NCBI RefSeq assembly: GCF_017565425.1
Contig: NZ_JAGEMK010000001.1
Location: forward strand, 124,001 to 188,000
DNA from: Actinotalea soli
GTDB lineage: Bacteria; Actinomycetota; Actinomycetes; Actinomycetales; Cellulomonadaceae
DNA: 64,000 nucleotides
Direction of reading: 5' to 3'
Each line of letters begins with the position of its first letter. The first letter of the stretch is position 1. This document shows positions 54,816 through 63,737 of the stretch, in pieces. The notes beneath the pieces were generated by a model. That model made no database searches. It saw only the letters and a list, made by a program, of their open reading frames with translations, and was not told the origin of the DNA. The translations under genes and the position numbers were made by a program.

Positions 54816-55772
54816 ATGGCTCTCCCGGACGAGTCAGCAGTGGTGGCTGAGCTCGACCAGGCCATCGCCGGCTATCTCGACCACCTCGCCGTCGAGCGCG
54901 GCCTCTCCGGGAACACCCTGACGGCCTACCGGCGGGACCTGCAGCGCTACCGGTCCTACCTCGTCGCGCGCGGGAGGACCGCGGCTGACGAGGTCGAGGA
55001 GTCCGACGTCCGGGCCTTCGTCACGACCGTGCGCACCGGGACGGACGGCGGTGCACCGCTGGCTGCCTCCTCGACGGCGCGCATGCTCGCCGCTGTCCAC
55101 GGCTGGCACCGGTTCTGCGCCCTCGAGGGGCTGGCCGACCACGACCCCTCCCTCGTCGTCCGGCCCCCCGCGCAGCCCCGGCGCCTGCCCAAGGCCATCT
55201 CGACCGACGACGTCGAGCGGGTCCTGCAGGCCGCGGCGCAGGGGGAGGGACCCGTCCCCCTGCGGGACGCGGCTCTGCTCGAGCTCCTCTACTCGACGGG
55301 TGGCCGCATCAGCGAGGTGGTGGGGCTCGACGTCGACGACCTCGAGCTCGACCCCGGGGCGGTCCGCCTGGTCGGCAAGGGCAGCAAGGAGCGGGTCGTG
55401 CCCGTCGGCTCCTACGCCTGCGAGGCTGTCGAGGCGTACCTCGTCCGCGGTCGCCCGGCCCTCGCGGGCGCGGGGCGCGGCGGCCCGGCCCTCTTCCTCA
55501 ACACCCGAGGTGCCCGGCTGAGCCGGCAGACGGCATGGGCGGTGCTCCGCCAGGCAGCCCAGCGCGCGGGCATCCCGCGGGCCGACGACGTGTCCCCGCA
55601 CACCCTGCGGCACTCCTTCGCGACCCACCTGCTGGCGGGCGGCGCCGACGTGCGGGTGGTGCAGGAGCTGCTCGGGCACGCCTCGGTGACGACCACGCAG
55701 ATCTACACGCACGTGACCCCTGACACCCTGCGCGAGGTCTACGCCGCCGCGCACCCCCGGGCCCGCGCCTGA
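54816..55772 (+). CDS. xerD: Site-specific tyrosine recombinase XerD
   Basis: Resolves chromosome dimers with XerC at dif. 318 residues. The N-terminal SAM-like core-binding domain ([29 protein letters not shown]) precedes the catalytic domain, whose residues are visible: Arg in [12 protein letters not shown], Lys in [11 protein letters not shown], His-x-x-Arg in [12 protein letters not shown], His in [11 protein letters not shown] and the nucleophile Tyr in IYTHV. Context (ctaB upstream, parA-scpAB downstream) and size fit housekeeping XerD rather than a mobile-element integrase. The reading frame is open far upstream antisense to tkt and tal, but that part is not coding. Confidence 0.95.
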   Translation: MALPDESAVVAELDQAIAGYLDHLAVERGLSGNTLTAYRRDLQRYRSYLVARGRTAADEVEESDVRAFVTTVRTGTDGGAPLAASSTARMLAAVHGWHRFCALEGLADHDPSLVVRPPAQPRRLPKAISTDDVERVLQAAAQGEGPVPLRDAALLELLYSTGGRISEVVGLDVDDLELDPGAVRLVGKGSKERVVPVGSYACEAVEAYLVRGRPALAGAGRGGPALFLNTRGARLSRQTAWAVLRQAAQRAGIPRADDVSPHTLRHSFATHLLAGGADVRVVQELLGHASVTTTQIYTHVTPDTLREVYAAAHPRARA

Positions 55773-55863
55773 GGACGGCGGTCCACGGGGGGGACGGGGA
55801 GGGGCTCGATCAGCGGACCAGCCCTCACGGAGCGCGGGCACGGCCCGTGGCTGTTCCCTGCGG

Positions 55864-55869
55864 TAGCCT
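55864..55869 (+). promoter_or_regulatory. -10 hexamer TAGCCT of parA, leaderless
   Basis: TAGCCT, 6 nt, then GTG 55876; no ribosome binding site. Confidence 0.55.
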
Positions 55870-55875
55870 CGCCGC

Positions 55876-56751
55876 GTGACTCGCCAGGACCCGGACGGAC
55901 CCACCACGCACCCCACGGACCCCGTCGGACGACCCCTGCCCGAGTTCGGCGACCCCGTCCCGCTCGCCTCGCACGGCCCGGCCCGGATCATCGCCCTGTG
56001 CAACCAGAAGGGTGGGGTCGGCAAGACGACGACCACCATCAACCTGGGTGCTGCGCTGGCCGCCTACGGGCGCCGTGTCCTGATCGTGGACTTCGACCCG
56101 CAGGGGGCGGCGTCCGTGGGCCTGGGCATCAGCCCGCACGAGCTCGACCGCACCGTCTACAACCTCCTCATGGAGCGCGGGGTCGACGTCGGTGAGGTCA
56201 TCCAGGAGACGGCCGTGCCGGGCCTGGACCTGCTCCCCGCCAACATCGACCTCTCCGCGGCCGAGGTGCAGCTGGTGGGGGAGGTCGCCCGCGAGTCGAT
56301 CCTCGCGCGGGTGCTGCGCGGGGTCGAGGACGACTACGACGTCGTCCTGGTCGACTGCCAGCCCTCGCTCGGGCTGCTGACGGTCAACGCCCTGACCGCG
56401 GCCCACGGGGTGCTGATCCCCCTCGAGTGCGAGTTCTTCGCCCTGCGCGGGGTGGCCCTGCTCGTCGAGACGATCGAGAAGGTGCGAGACCGCCTCAACC
56501 CGCGGCTCGAGGTCGACGGGATCCTGGCCACGATGCACGACCCGCGCACCCTGCACTCCCGGGAGGTGCTGGCGCGGGTGCACGAGGCCTTCGGGGACCA
56601 GCTGCTCCACACCGTCATCGGCCGCACGGTCAAGTTCCCCGACTCGTCGGTCGCGGCCGAGCCGATCACCACCTACGCCCCGTCGCACCCGGGGGCGACG
56701 GCGTACCTGCAGCTCGCCCGGGAGCTGGTGGCCCGTGGCGACGCGGCCTGA
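55876..56751 (+). CDS. ParA/Soj-family ATPase
   Basis: 291-residue ParA-type ATPase. The deviant Walker A motif is NQKGGVGKTTTTINLG, with the signature Lys before the P-loop proper. Walker A' is VDFDPQGAAS and Walker B VVLVDCQPSLGLLT. About 35 extra residues precede the core. It is the second ParA-like protein often found in front of scpA-scpB in Actinobacteria (Rv1708-like), not paired with a parB here. A role in chromosome organisation is likely by context; whether it is the segregation ParA itself is doubtful. Confidence 0.9.
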   Translation: MTRQDPDGPTTHPTDPVGRPLPEFGDPVPLASHGPARIIALCNQKGGVGKTTTTINLGAALAAYGRRVLIVDFDPQGAASVGLGISPHELDRTVYNLLMERGVDVGEVIQETAVPGLDLLPANIDLSAAEVQLVGEVARESILARVLRGVEDDYDVVLVDCQPSLGLLTVNALTAAHGVLIPLECEFFALRGVALLVETIEKVRDRLNPRLEVDGILATMHDPRTLHSREVLARVHEAFGDQLLHTVIGRTVKFPDSSVAAEPITTYAPSHPGATAYLQLARELVARGDAA

Positions 56752-57652
56752 GGGCGCGACCGCCGCACCGGACGAGGTCGAGCAGGCCCGCAGCGTCAGC
56801 AGCCCCTTCGAGGTGCACCTGGAGAACTTCACCGGGCCGTTCGATCTGCTCCTGGGGCTGATCTCGAAGCACAAGCTCGACATCACCGAGGTCGCCCTGG
56901 CCCAGGTCACCGACGAGTTCATCGCAGCGGTCCGGGCCGCCGAGGCCGGTGACGAGCCGTGGGAGCTCAACCGGATCAGCGAGTTCCTCGTGGTCGCGGC
57001 GACCCTGCTCGACCTCAAGGCCGCGCGCCTGCTGCCCGCGGGGGCGGTCGAGGACGCCGAGGACCTCGAGATGCTCGAGGCCCGCGACCTCCTCTTCGCC
57101 CGGCTGCTGCAGTACCGGGCCTACAAGGACGTCGCCCTGGGGCTGGGGGAACGCCTCCTGGCCCAGTCTCGGAGCGTGCCCCGCGAGGTCGGGCTCGAGC
57201 CTGACCTCGCGGCGCTGCTGCCCGAGCTGGTCATGGAGATCGGACCGACCGAGCTCGCGGTGCTCGCCGCCCACGCCCTGCGGCCGCGGACCGCCCCCAC
57301 GGTCGACACCGGTCACCTGCACGCCCCGGCGGTGAGCGTGCGCGAGCAGGCAGCCGTCCTCGTCGACCGGCTGCGCAGGTCGGGCTCGGGGTCCTTCCGC
57401 ACGCTGGTCCAGGACGCGGAGTCGAGCCTCGTCGTCGTGGTGCGGTTCCTGGCCCTGCTCGAGCTCTACCGTGAGGGGGCGGTCGGCTTCGACCAGGTCA
57501 GCCCCCTCGGCGACCTGACCGTGCGGTGGACGGGCGGGCAGGACGACGAGATCGACGTGGTCGACGACTACGGCGACCTCCCTGCCGAGGAGGCGGGCGC
57601 CGTCGTGGCCGGTCCGGCGAGCACCGAGACCCCTGAGGAGGGACGCGCATGA
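56735..57652 (+). CDS. scpA: Segregation and condensation protein A
   Basis: Kleisin subunit of the SMC condensin complex, 305 residues. FEVHLENFTGPFDLLLGLISKHKLDITEVALAQVTDEF is the conserved N-terminal SMC-binding segment, followed by a helical region and a winged-helix-like C-terminus (SLVVVVRFLALLELYREGAV). A 40-residue acidic tail follows. GTG 56735 overlaps the parA end by 17 nt, and the stop overlaps the scpB start (ATGA). Confidence 0.94.
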   Translation: MATRPEGATAAPDEVEQARSVSSPFEVHLENFTGPFDLLLGLISKHKLDITEVALAQVTDEFIAAVRAAEAGDEPWELNRISEFLVVAATLLDLKAARLLPAGAVEDAEDLEMLEARDLLFARLLQYRAYKDVALGLGERLLAQSRSVPREVGLEPDLAALLPELVMEIGPTELAVLAAHALRPRTAPTVDTGHLHAPAVSVREQAAVLVDRLRRSGSGSFRTLVQDAESSLVVVVRFLALLELYREGAVGFDQVSPLGDLTVRWTGGQDDEIDVVDDYGDLPAEEAGAVVAGPASTETPEEGRA

Positions 57653-58287
57653 GCACCGCGAGCACCGCGGCGAGCCCCGACCCGCGGCCAGGCCCGGCCC
57701 CCGACGAGCTCGCCTTCGACGTGACCGACCTGCCCGGCGGGGCGCGCGGCGCGCTGGAAGCGGTGCTCATGGTCGCCGACGAGCCGCTGCCCGCCCTGCG
57801 CCTCGCGACCGTGCTGGGCCTGCCGACCGCGCAGGTCGAGGACCACCTCGCCGACCTCGCGACGGAGTACCGTGAGCACGGTCGCGGCTTCGAGCTGCGG
57901 CACGCGGGCGCGGGCTGGCGCTTCTACTCCGCGCCGGCCTACGCCGACGTCGTCGGGCGCTTCGTGCTCGACGGCCAGACGGCACGGTTGACGCAGGCGG
58001 CCCTCGAGACCCTCGCGGTCATCGCCTACCGCCAACCCGTGACCCGCGGGCAGGTGTCCGCCGTGCGCGGCGTCAACGTCGACTCGGTGGTGCGGACCCT
58101 CGCGGCCCGCGGCCTCGTGGTCGAGCTGGGTACCGAGCCAAGTGGTGCCGTCCTCTACGGCACCTCCCCGTACTTCCTGGAACGGATGGGCATGACAAGT
58201 CTGGACGAGCTGCCACCCCTGGCCCCCTACCTGCCGGAGATCGACACGATGTCGGGCGTCGACGGCGAGCCGGAGGCCACCCCGTGA
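57649..58287 (+). CDS. scpB: Segregation and condensation protein B
   Basis: Winged-helix partner of ScpA in the SMC complex, 212 residues. LEAVLMVADEPLPALRLATVLGL forms the first winged helix, and TQAALETLAVIAYRQPVTRGQVSAVRGVNVDSVVRTL is diagnostic of the second. GTSPYFLERMGMTSLDELPPLAPYLP near the end is also conserved. It overlaps scpA and the next gene by 4 nt on either side. Confidence 0.95.
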   Translation: MSTASTAASPDPRPGPAPDELAFDVTDLPGGARGALEAVLMVADEPLPALRLATVLGLPTAQVEDHLADLATEYREHGRGFELRHAGAGWRFYSAPAYADVVGRFVLDGQTARLTQAALETLAVIAYRQPVTRGQVSAVRGVNVDSVVRTLAARGLVVELGTEPSGAVLYGTSPYFLERMGMTSLDELPPLAPYLPEIDTMSGVDGEPEATP

Positions 58288-59069
58288 GCCGGGGAGGGCG
58301 CCGCAAGCCCGCGCACCAGCCGCCGGCCCGCGACGTGCACGACCCCGAGGGCGTCCGGCTGCAGAAGGTCCTTGCGGGGGCGGGCCTCGGGTCGCGCCGG
58401 GCCTGCGAGGAGATCATCGCCAAGGGCCGGGTGACCGTCGACGGGGTCCCCGTGCGCGAGCTGGGCATCCGGGTGGACCCGCGCACCGCCGTGGTGCACG
58501 TCGACGGGATGCGCCTGCAGCTCGACAGCTCGATGGTCACCATCGCCCTCAACAAGCCCGCGGGTGTGGTCTCGACCATGCACGACCCGATGGGCCGGCC
58601 GACCCTCGAGCAGTTCGTGGCGGACCGTCCTGAGCGGCTCTTCCACGTGGGACGCCTCGACGCCGAGACCGAGGGCCTGCTCCTCATGACCAACGACGGC
58701 GAGCTGGCCAACCGCCTGGCCCACCCGTCGCACGGGGTGCCCAAGACGTACCTGGCCACGGTCGAGGGCCGCGTCAAGGGGCTGCTCGCGCAGCAGCTGC
58801 GGTCCGGGGTCGAGCTCGAGGACGGCGTGGTCAAGGTCGACGACTACCGCCTGGTCGACACCACCCCGCAGACGAGCATGGTCGAGGTCGTCCTGCACGA
58901 GGGGCGCAACCACGTCGTCCGGCGTCTGTTCGAGGAGGTCGGCCACCCGGTCACGCGTCTGCTGCGGACGCGGGTCGGGCCCATCCGGCTGGGCAACCTG
59001 CCGCCGGGCCGCACCCGCGTGCTGGGCCGGGAGGAGCTCGGCTCGCTGATGTCCTCGGTCGACCTGTGA
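58284..59069 (+). CDS. RluB/RsuA-family rRNA pseudouridine synthase
   Basis: 261 residues. An S4 RNA-binding domain (VRLQKVLAGAGLGSRRACEEIIAKGRVTVDG) precedes the catalytic domain with GRLDAETEGLLLMTNDGELANRLAHP, where the first Asp is the catalytic one, and the KTYL segment. This is the RluB/RsuA branch, which modifies one uridine in 23S or 16S rRNA. By position after scpAB (conserved in many bacteria) RluB is the best guess. GTG 58284 overlaps the scpB stop. Confidence 0.92.
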   Translation: MSRGGRRKPAHQPPARDVHDPEGVRLQKVLAGAGLGSRRACEEIIAKGRVTVDGVPVRELGIRVDPRTAVVHVDGMRLQLDSSMVTIALNKPAGVVSTMHDPMGRPTLEQFVADRPERLFHVGRLDAETEGLLLMTNDGELANRLAHPSHGVPKTYLATVEGRVKGLLAQQLRSGVELEDGVVKVDDYRLVDTTPQTSMVEVVLHEGRNHVVRRLFEEVGHPVTRLLRTRVGPIRLGNLPPGRTRVLGREELGSLMSSVDL

Positions 59070-59099
59070 CCCTGCCTGCGGCTGCCCGGGGCGGACGGG

Positions 59100-59105
59100 T
59101 ACGCT
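59100..59105 (+). promoter_or_regulatory. -10 hexamer TACGCT of aroH-tyrA
   Basis: TACGCT lies 34 nt before the aroH ATG, which itself has a GGAGG ribosome binding site. A leadered transcript is likely. Confidence 0.45.
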
Positions 59106-59139
59106 CGCGGGCGGTCAGCAGTCGACGGAGGGGTGCAGC

Positions 59140-59502
59140 ATGACGGTCCGAGCGATCCGCGGGGCGACCCAGCTCGAGAGCGGGGACCGCGAGCACCTGT
59201 TCGAGCGGACCGCGGAGCTGGTGCGTGAGGTCATCACCGCGAACCGGCTGGCGACCGAGGACCTGGTCTCGATCATCTTCACGTGCACCCCGGACCTCAC
59301 CGCGGACTTCCCCGCGGCGGCGGCCCGCGAGATGGGCATGGGGGACGTGCCGCTCATGTGCGCCGTCGAGATCGACGTCCCCGGCGCCCTGCCGCGCGTC
59401 GTGCGGCTCATGGCCCACGTGAACCTCGAGCGCCCGCGCTCGGAGATCCAGCACGTGTACCTGCACGGCGCCACGGTGCTGCGCAAGGACCTGGCCCAGT
59501 GA
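59140..59502 (+). CDS. aroH: Chorismate mutase, AroH type
   Basis: Converts chorismate to prephenate. 120 residues, the size of the trimeric Bacillus AroH class rather than the all-helical AroQ class. Family residues: Arg in VRAIRGATQLE, the middle segment VSIIFTCTPDLTADFPA, Glu and Arg in EIDVPGALPRVVRLMAHVN, and Tyr/Arg near the end (HVYLHGATVLRKDL). ATG 59140 follows GGAGGGG. tyrA follows directly, so the pair covers the two steps from chorismate toward tyrosine. Confidence 0.95.
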   Translation: MTVRAIRGATQLESGDREHLFERTAELVREVITANRLATEDLVSIIFTCTPDLTADFPAAAAREMGMGDVPLMCAVEIDVPGALPRVVRLMAHVNLERPRSEIQHVYLHGATVLRKDLAQ

Positions 59503-59524
59503 GGCAGACCCAGTGAGGCAGACC
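59497..59524 (+). repeat. 14-bp perfect tandem duplication at the aroH/tyrA junction
   Basis: CAGTGAGGCAGACC occurs twice without a spacer, at 59497-59510 and 59511-59524. The first copy contains the aroH stop codon; the second copy supplies the GAGG that sits 8 nt before the tyrA ATG. Confidence 0.95.
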
Positions 59525-59526
59525 CG

Positions 59527-60657
59527 ATGAGCACGAGCCCACCCCGGCCGGCGGCCGCGACGCGCGGGCCGGTGCGGGTGGTCGGCACGGGCCTGCTCGG
59601 CGCGAGCATCGGCCTGGGCCTGCGGGCCCTGGGGGTCGACGTCGTGCTGCACGACCCCTCGCGGACCACCCTGCTGCTCGCCCGCGACGTCGGCGCAGGC
59701 CGGCTGCCCACCCCCGAGGACCCCCCGGTCGAGCTCGTCGTGGTCGCCGCCCCGCCTGACGTGACGCCTGACGTCGTGCTGGCCGAGCTCGAGGCGCACC
59801 CGCACGCCGTGGTCACCGACGTGGCGAGCGTCAAGACCGCTGTCGAGGGCCCGCTCCGGGCTGCCGGAGCGGACCTCGACCGCTACGTCGGGTCGCACCC
59901 GATGGCCGGTTCGGAGCGCAGCGGCCCGACGGCGGCCCGCGCGGACCTCTTCGCCGGTCGCCCCTGGGTGGTGGTGGGCTCGGAGGCCTCGGCCGGGTCG
60001 GCGGTCCTCGCTGTCCGCACCCTCGCGACGGATCTCGGTGCCACGCCGGTCATGCTCGACGCCGCGACCCACGACGACGCCGTGGCCCTCGTCTCGCACG
60101 TGCCGCAGATCGCGGCCTCGCTGGTGGCTGCCCGGCTGGTCGACGGGGAGCCAGCGGCCCTCGAGCTCGCCGGGCAGGGCCTGCGGGACGTCACCCGGAT
60201 CGCGGCGAGCGACCCGGGGCTGTGGACGTCGATCCTCGGGGCCAACGCCGAGGCCGTGGTCCCGCTGCTCCGCAGCCTGCGCGGTGACCTGGACGTCCTC
60301 ATCGAGGCCCTCGACCACGCCTCGGTCGCGACCGCTGCCGAGGAGGTCGCCACGGGTGCCCTCGGCACCGTCGCGGCCGCGATCGCCGCGGGGAACACCG
60401 GGGTCAGCCGGATCCCTGGCAAGCACGGCGGGACCCGCCGGGCCTACGACGTCGTGACCGTGCTCGTGCCGGACGAGCCGGGCTCCCTGGCACGGCTGCT
60501 GGCCGAGGTCGGGGCCGCGGGCATCAACCTCGAGGAGCTCCAGCTCGAGCACGCCCCGGCCCAGGCCGTCGGACTGGCCTCGATCTCGGTGCTGCGGGGC
60601 CTGCGCTCCCGGCTCGAGGAGGAGCTGACCACCCGGGGCTGGCGGGTCGCGGGCTGA
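59527..60657 (+). CDS. tyrA: Prephenate dehydrogenase
   Basis: NAD(P)-dependent oxidative decarboxylation of prephenate in tyrosine synthesis. 376 residues. Rossmann motif VVGTGLLGASIGLGLRALG, then the catalytic His region VGSHPMAGSERSGP, and SHVPQIAASL with its conserved His. A C-terminal ACT domain (VTVLVPDEPGSLARLLAEVG, from about 310) probably senses an aromatic amino acid, usually tyrosine. ATG 59527 has GAGG 8 nt upstream, provided by a small tandem duplication. Confidence 0.95.
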   Translation: MSTSPPRPAAATRGPVRVVGTGLLGASIGLGLRALGVDVVLHDPSRTTLLLARDVGAGRLPTPEDPPVELVVVAAPPDVTPDVVLAELEAHPHAVVTDVASVKTAVEGPLRAAGADLDRYVGSHPMAGSERSGPTAARADLFAGRPWVVVGSEASAGSAVLAVRTLATDLGATPVMLDAATHDDAVALVSHVPQIAASLVAARLVDGEPAALELAGQGLRDVTRIAASDPGLWTSILGANAEAVVPLLRSLRGDLDVLIEALDHASVATAAEEVATGALGTVAAAIAAGNTGVSRIPGKHGGTRRAYDVVTVLVPDEPGSLARLLAEVGAAGINLEELQLEHAPAQAVGLASISVLRGLRSRLEEELTTRGWRVAG

Positions 60658-60729
60658 GGCCGCACCGGGGCCCCGCGCCCACCCCCACGCACCGCCCCCC
60701 GGTGCTGACGCACGATGACAGGAGCAGTG

Positions 60730-61452
60730 ATGGACGACGGCACCTCGGGACCCCTCGTGGTCGCGGTGGACGGACCTTCCGGGTCGGGCAAGTCGAGCGT
60801 GTGCCGGCAGGTCGCTGCTCGGCTGGGCCTCGCCTACCTCGACACCGGCGCGATGTACCGGGCGGCCGCGTGGTGGTGCCTCGACCAGGGGGTCGACCTC
60901 GAGGACGCCGAGGCGGTCACCGCCCAGGTCCGAGCCATGGTGCTCGACCTGGGTCTGGACCCGCGGTTCCCGACCTTCGCCATCGGCGGCACGGACATCG
61001 CCACGGCGATCCGCGCCGGGGGGATCTCGGCCGTGGTCAGCAAGGTCGCGACCAACCTCGAGGTGCGTGCCGACCTCGGGCAGCGGCAGCGTCGGGTCAT
61101 CGAGGTCGAGCGCGGGACCGAGGGCTTCAGCCGGGGCAGAGGGGTCGTCGTCGAGGGGCGTGACATCACGACGGTGATCGCCCCGGACGCCGACGTGCGG
61201 ATCCTCCTCACCGCGAGCGAGGAGGCCCGGCTCGCCCGCAGGTCCCGCGAGCTGCACGGGGACGCCGGGGCAGAGAGCATCGCGGCGACCCGCGACCAGG
61301 TCGTGCGCCGGGACCGGGACGACTCGACGGTCGTCGACTTCATGACCGCGGCAGACGGCGTCGTCACGGTGGACTCCTCCGAGCTGGACCTCGAGCAGAC
61401 CGTCGAGGCGACCCTGGGCGTCGTGGGCCGGGTGAGCGGCAGGACCGCGTGA
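60730..61452 (+). CDS. cmk: Cytidylate kinase
   Basis: Phosphorylates CMP/dCMP. 240 residues. P-loop [49 protein letters not shown] and the C-terminal RDRDDSTVVDFMTAADGVVTVDSSELDLEQTV are typical. I chose ATG 60730 because AGGAG lies 5 nt before it; ATG 60715 is in frame but lies upstream of that site. The stop overlaps the plsC start. The cmk-plsC-der order is common in Actinobacteria. Confidence 0.94.
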   Translation: MDDGTSGPLVVAVDGPSGSGKSSVCRQVAARLGLAYLDTGAMYRAAAWWCLDQGVDLEDAEAVTAQVRAMVLDLGLDPRFPTFAIGGTDIATAIRAGGISAVVSKVATNLEVRADLGQRQRRVIEVERGTEGFSRGRGVVVEGRDITTVIAPDADVRILLTASEEARLARRSRELHGDAGAESIAATRDQVVRRDRDDSTVVDFMTAADGVVTVDSSELDLEQTVEATLGVVGRVSGRTA

Positions 61453-62144
61453 GCCCGGGGACCTCACCCTCGGACGGGGATCCCGGGCCTGGCGGCCCAC
61501 GCTGGTCGAGGTGGGTCGGCCGGTTCCTGGCCCGGGTCGTGTGGAGCACCACCGTCGTGGGTGCGGAGCGCGTGCCGCGTCAGGGGCCGGTGATCCTGGC
61601 GGCCAACCACATCGGTGTCGTCGACGGCCCGCTCGTCCACGGCTGCGCGCCACGCGGGACCCATGTGCTGGTCAAGGTCGAGATGTTCCGGGGACCGGTC
61701 GGAGCGGTGCTGCGGGCTGCGGGCCAGATCCCGGTCGACCGGCGCAACGGCCGTCCTGCCCTCACGGCGGCCCTCGCGGTGCTGCGACGTGGGGGAGCGG
61801 TGGGGATCTTCCCCGAGGGGGTCCGGGGCCGCGGGGATGCGAGCAGCGCCCGCGCCGGGGTCGCGTGGCTCGCGGTGGCCTCGGGGGCGCCGGTGGTCCC
61901 GGTGGCGGTGCTCGGGACCCGTCGCACCGGCGAGTCCGTCGGTCACCTCCCGGGGCTGCGACGTCGGCTCGTGGTGGAGTTCGGCGAGCCGGTGTCCTTG
62001 ACGGACGGCGAGCCCCTCGCGGGGCGGCAGGCGGTGGCTCGGGCACACGAGCGGGTCGGTGCAGCCCTGCGGACCCACGTGAGAGCGGCGAGCGAACGCG
62101 CGGGAGTCCCCCTCCCCACGGATGGTCCCGCCGCGGAGATCTGA
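61449..62144 (+). CDS. 1-acyl-sn-glycerol-3-phosphate acyltransferase (PlsC family)
   Basis: 231-residue membrane-associated acyltransferase. Motif I is NHIGVVDGP (NHxxxxD), motif II region VKVEMFRGPVGAVLRAAGQIPVDRRNG, and motif III is FPEGVRGRGD. Such enzymes transfer a fatty acyl group to lysophosphatidate in phospholipid synthesis, though some act on other acceptors. GTG 61449 overlaps the cmk stop (GTGA). Confidence 0.9.
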   Translation: MSPGTSPSDGDPGPGGPRWSRWVGRFLARVVWSTTVVGAERVPRQGPVILAANHIGVVDGPLVHGCAPRGTHVLVKVEMFRGPVGAVLRAAGQIPVDRRNGRPALTAALAVLRRGGAVGIFPEGVRGRGDASSARAGVAWLAVASGAPVVPVAVLGTRRTGESVGHLPGLRRRLVVEFGEPVSLTDGEPLAGRQAVARAHERVGAALRTHVRAASERAGVPLPTDGPAAEI

Positions 62145-62222
62145 GCCTCCGCGGGACGGTCGTCGGTCCACCGTGCAGGCGACAGTTCGTCGCGGGACCC
62201 CTCGGCAGGGGAGGATGGGCCC

Positions 62223-63737
62223 ATGAGCGAGCAGAACCCCACCGGGCAGGACCCGGCAGGGCAGACCCCCACCGAGCACGACGTCGTCCAGGAGGCCGCC
62301 GACGACGCGGCCCGCGAGCAGTCCCTGCGGGCGGGCCTTGCCGAGTACGAGCTGCAGGAGGAGGACCTCGCGCTGCTCGACGGCGGCGAGGGAACCGCCG
62401 GCGATGCAGGGCCGACCGGCCCCCTCCCGGTCCTCGCCGTCGTCGGTCGCCCCAACGTCGGCAAGTCGACCCTCGTCAACCGCATCCTCGGGCGCCGCGA
62501 GGCCGTGGTCGAGGACAAGCCCGGGGTCACGCGAGACCGGGTGAGCTATGAGGCCGAGTGGGCCGGACGCCGGTTCACCCTCGTGGACACCGGCGGCTGG
62601 GAGGTCGACGTCGCCGGCATCCACGCCCGGGTGGCCGAGCAGGCCGAGATCGCCATCGAGCTCGCCGACGTCGTGCTCTTCGTGGTGGACGCGACCGTCG
62701 GGGCGACCTCGACCGACGAGCAGGTGGTGCGCCTGCTGCGCAAGGCCAAGAAGCCCGTGGTGCTCGCCGCCAACAAGGTCGACGGTCCGCGGGCCGAGGC
62801 CGACGCGGCAGCGCTGTGGAGCCTCGGTCTGGGCGAGCCCCGCCCGGTCTCGGCCCTGCACGGTCGGGGCACGGGTGACCTGCTGGACGCCGCGGTCACC
62901 GAGCTGCCGGCGATCTCCGCAGCCGGCGGCGCGATCCGTGAGGGCGGGCCGCGGCGGGTCGCGCTGGTCGGCCGCCCGAACGTGGGCAAGTCGAGCCTGC
63001 TCAACAAGATCCTCGGTGAGGACCGCGTCGTCGTCGACGCCGAGGCCGGGACCACGCGGGACCCCGTCGACGAGCTGGTCGAGCTCGGCGGCAAGACCTG
63101 GTGGTTCGTCGACACCGCGGGCATCCGACGCCGGGTGCACCAGACCTCCGGAGCTGACTTCTACGCCTCGCTGCGCACCCAGGCGGCCATCGAGAAGGCC
63201 GAGGTCGGGGTGGTGCTCGTCGACGCGAGCGTCACGATGACCGAGCAGGACACCCGCGTCATCTCCCAGGTGGTCGAGGCCGGGCGTGCCCTGGTCATCG
63301 CGTACAACAAGTGGGACCTCATGGACGAGGACCGCCGCCCGTTCCTCGAGCGGGAGATCGAGAAGGACCTGGTCCAGGTGCAGTGGGCCCCCCGGGTCAA
63401 CCTCTCGGCGCAGACCGGGTGGCACACCAACCGGATGGTCCCGGCGATCGAGACGGCCCTGGAGTCCTGGGACACCCGGATCCCCACGGGACGGCTCAAC
63501 GCCTTCCTCGGTGAGCTCGTCGCGGCCCACCCGCACCCGCTGCGCGGTGGCAAGCAGCCCCGCATCCTCTTCGCGACCCAGGCTGACACGCGGCCCCCGC
63601 GGTTCGTCATCTTCGCCACGGGGTTCCTCGAGGCGGGCTACCGGCGGTTCATCGAGCGTCGTCTGCGCGAGACCTTCGGCTTCGAGGGCTCGCCGATCTC
63701 GATCTCGGTCCGCGTCCGGGAGAAGCGCCACCGGTGA
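62223..63737 (+). CDS. der: Ribosome biogenesis GTPase Der (EngA)
   Basis: Double-GTPase needed for 50S assembly, 504 residues. About 65 extra acidic residues at the N-terminus precede two G domains. The first has GRPNVGKST, the DTGGWE switch and NKVDG; the second has [17 protein letters not shown] and NKWDL. The C-terminal KH-like domain is complete. ATG 62223 has AGGGGAGG 8 nt upstream; part of that site (62207-62211) can pair with CCCCT at 62198-62202. It overlaps the following gene by 4 nt. Confidence 0.96.
   Translation: MSEQNPTGQDPAGQTPTEHDVVQEAADDAAREQSLRAGLAEYELQEEDLALLDGGEGTAGDAGPTGPLPVLAVVGRPNVGKSTLVNRILGRREAVVEDKPGVTRDRVSYEAEWAGRRFTLVDTGGWEVDVAGIHARVAEQAEIAIELADVVLFVVDATVGATSTDEQVVRLLRKAKKPVVLAANKVDGPRAEADAAALWSLGLGEPRPVSALHGRGTGDLLDAAVTELPAISAAGGAIREGGPRRVALVGRPNVGKSSLLNKILGEDRVVVDAEAGTTRDPVDELVELGGKTWWFVDTAGIRRRVHQTSGADFYASLRTQAAIEKAEVGVVLVDASVTMTEQDTRVISQVVEAGRALVIAYNKWDLMDEDRRPFLEREIEKDLVQVQWAPRVNLSAQTGWHTNRMVPAIETALESWDTRIPTGRLNAFLGELVAAHPHPLRGGKQPRILFATQADTRPPRFVIFATGFLEAGYRRFIERRLRETFGFEGSPISISVRVREKRHR

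Noticed and set aside
54816-55772. XerD-like recombinase as a sign of a mobile element
   Set aside because: No attachment site, tRNA junction or phage genes nearby; context and length are those of housekeeping XerD.
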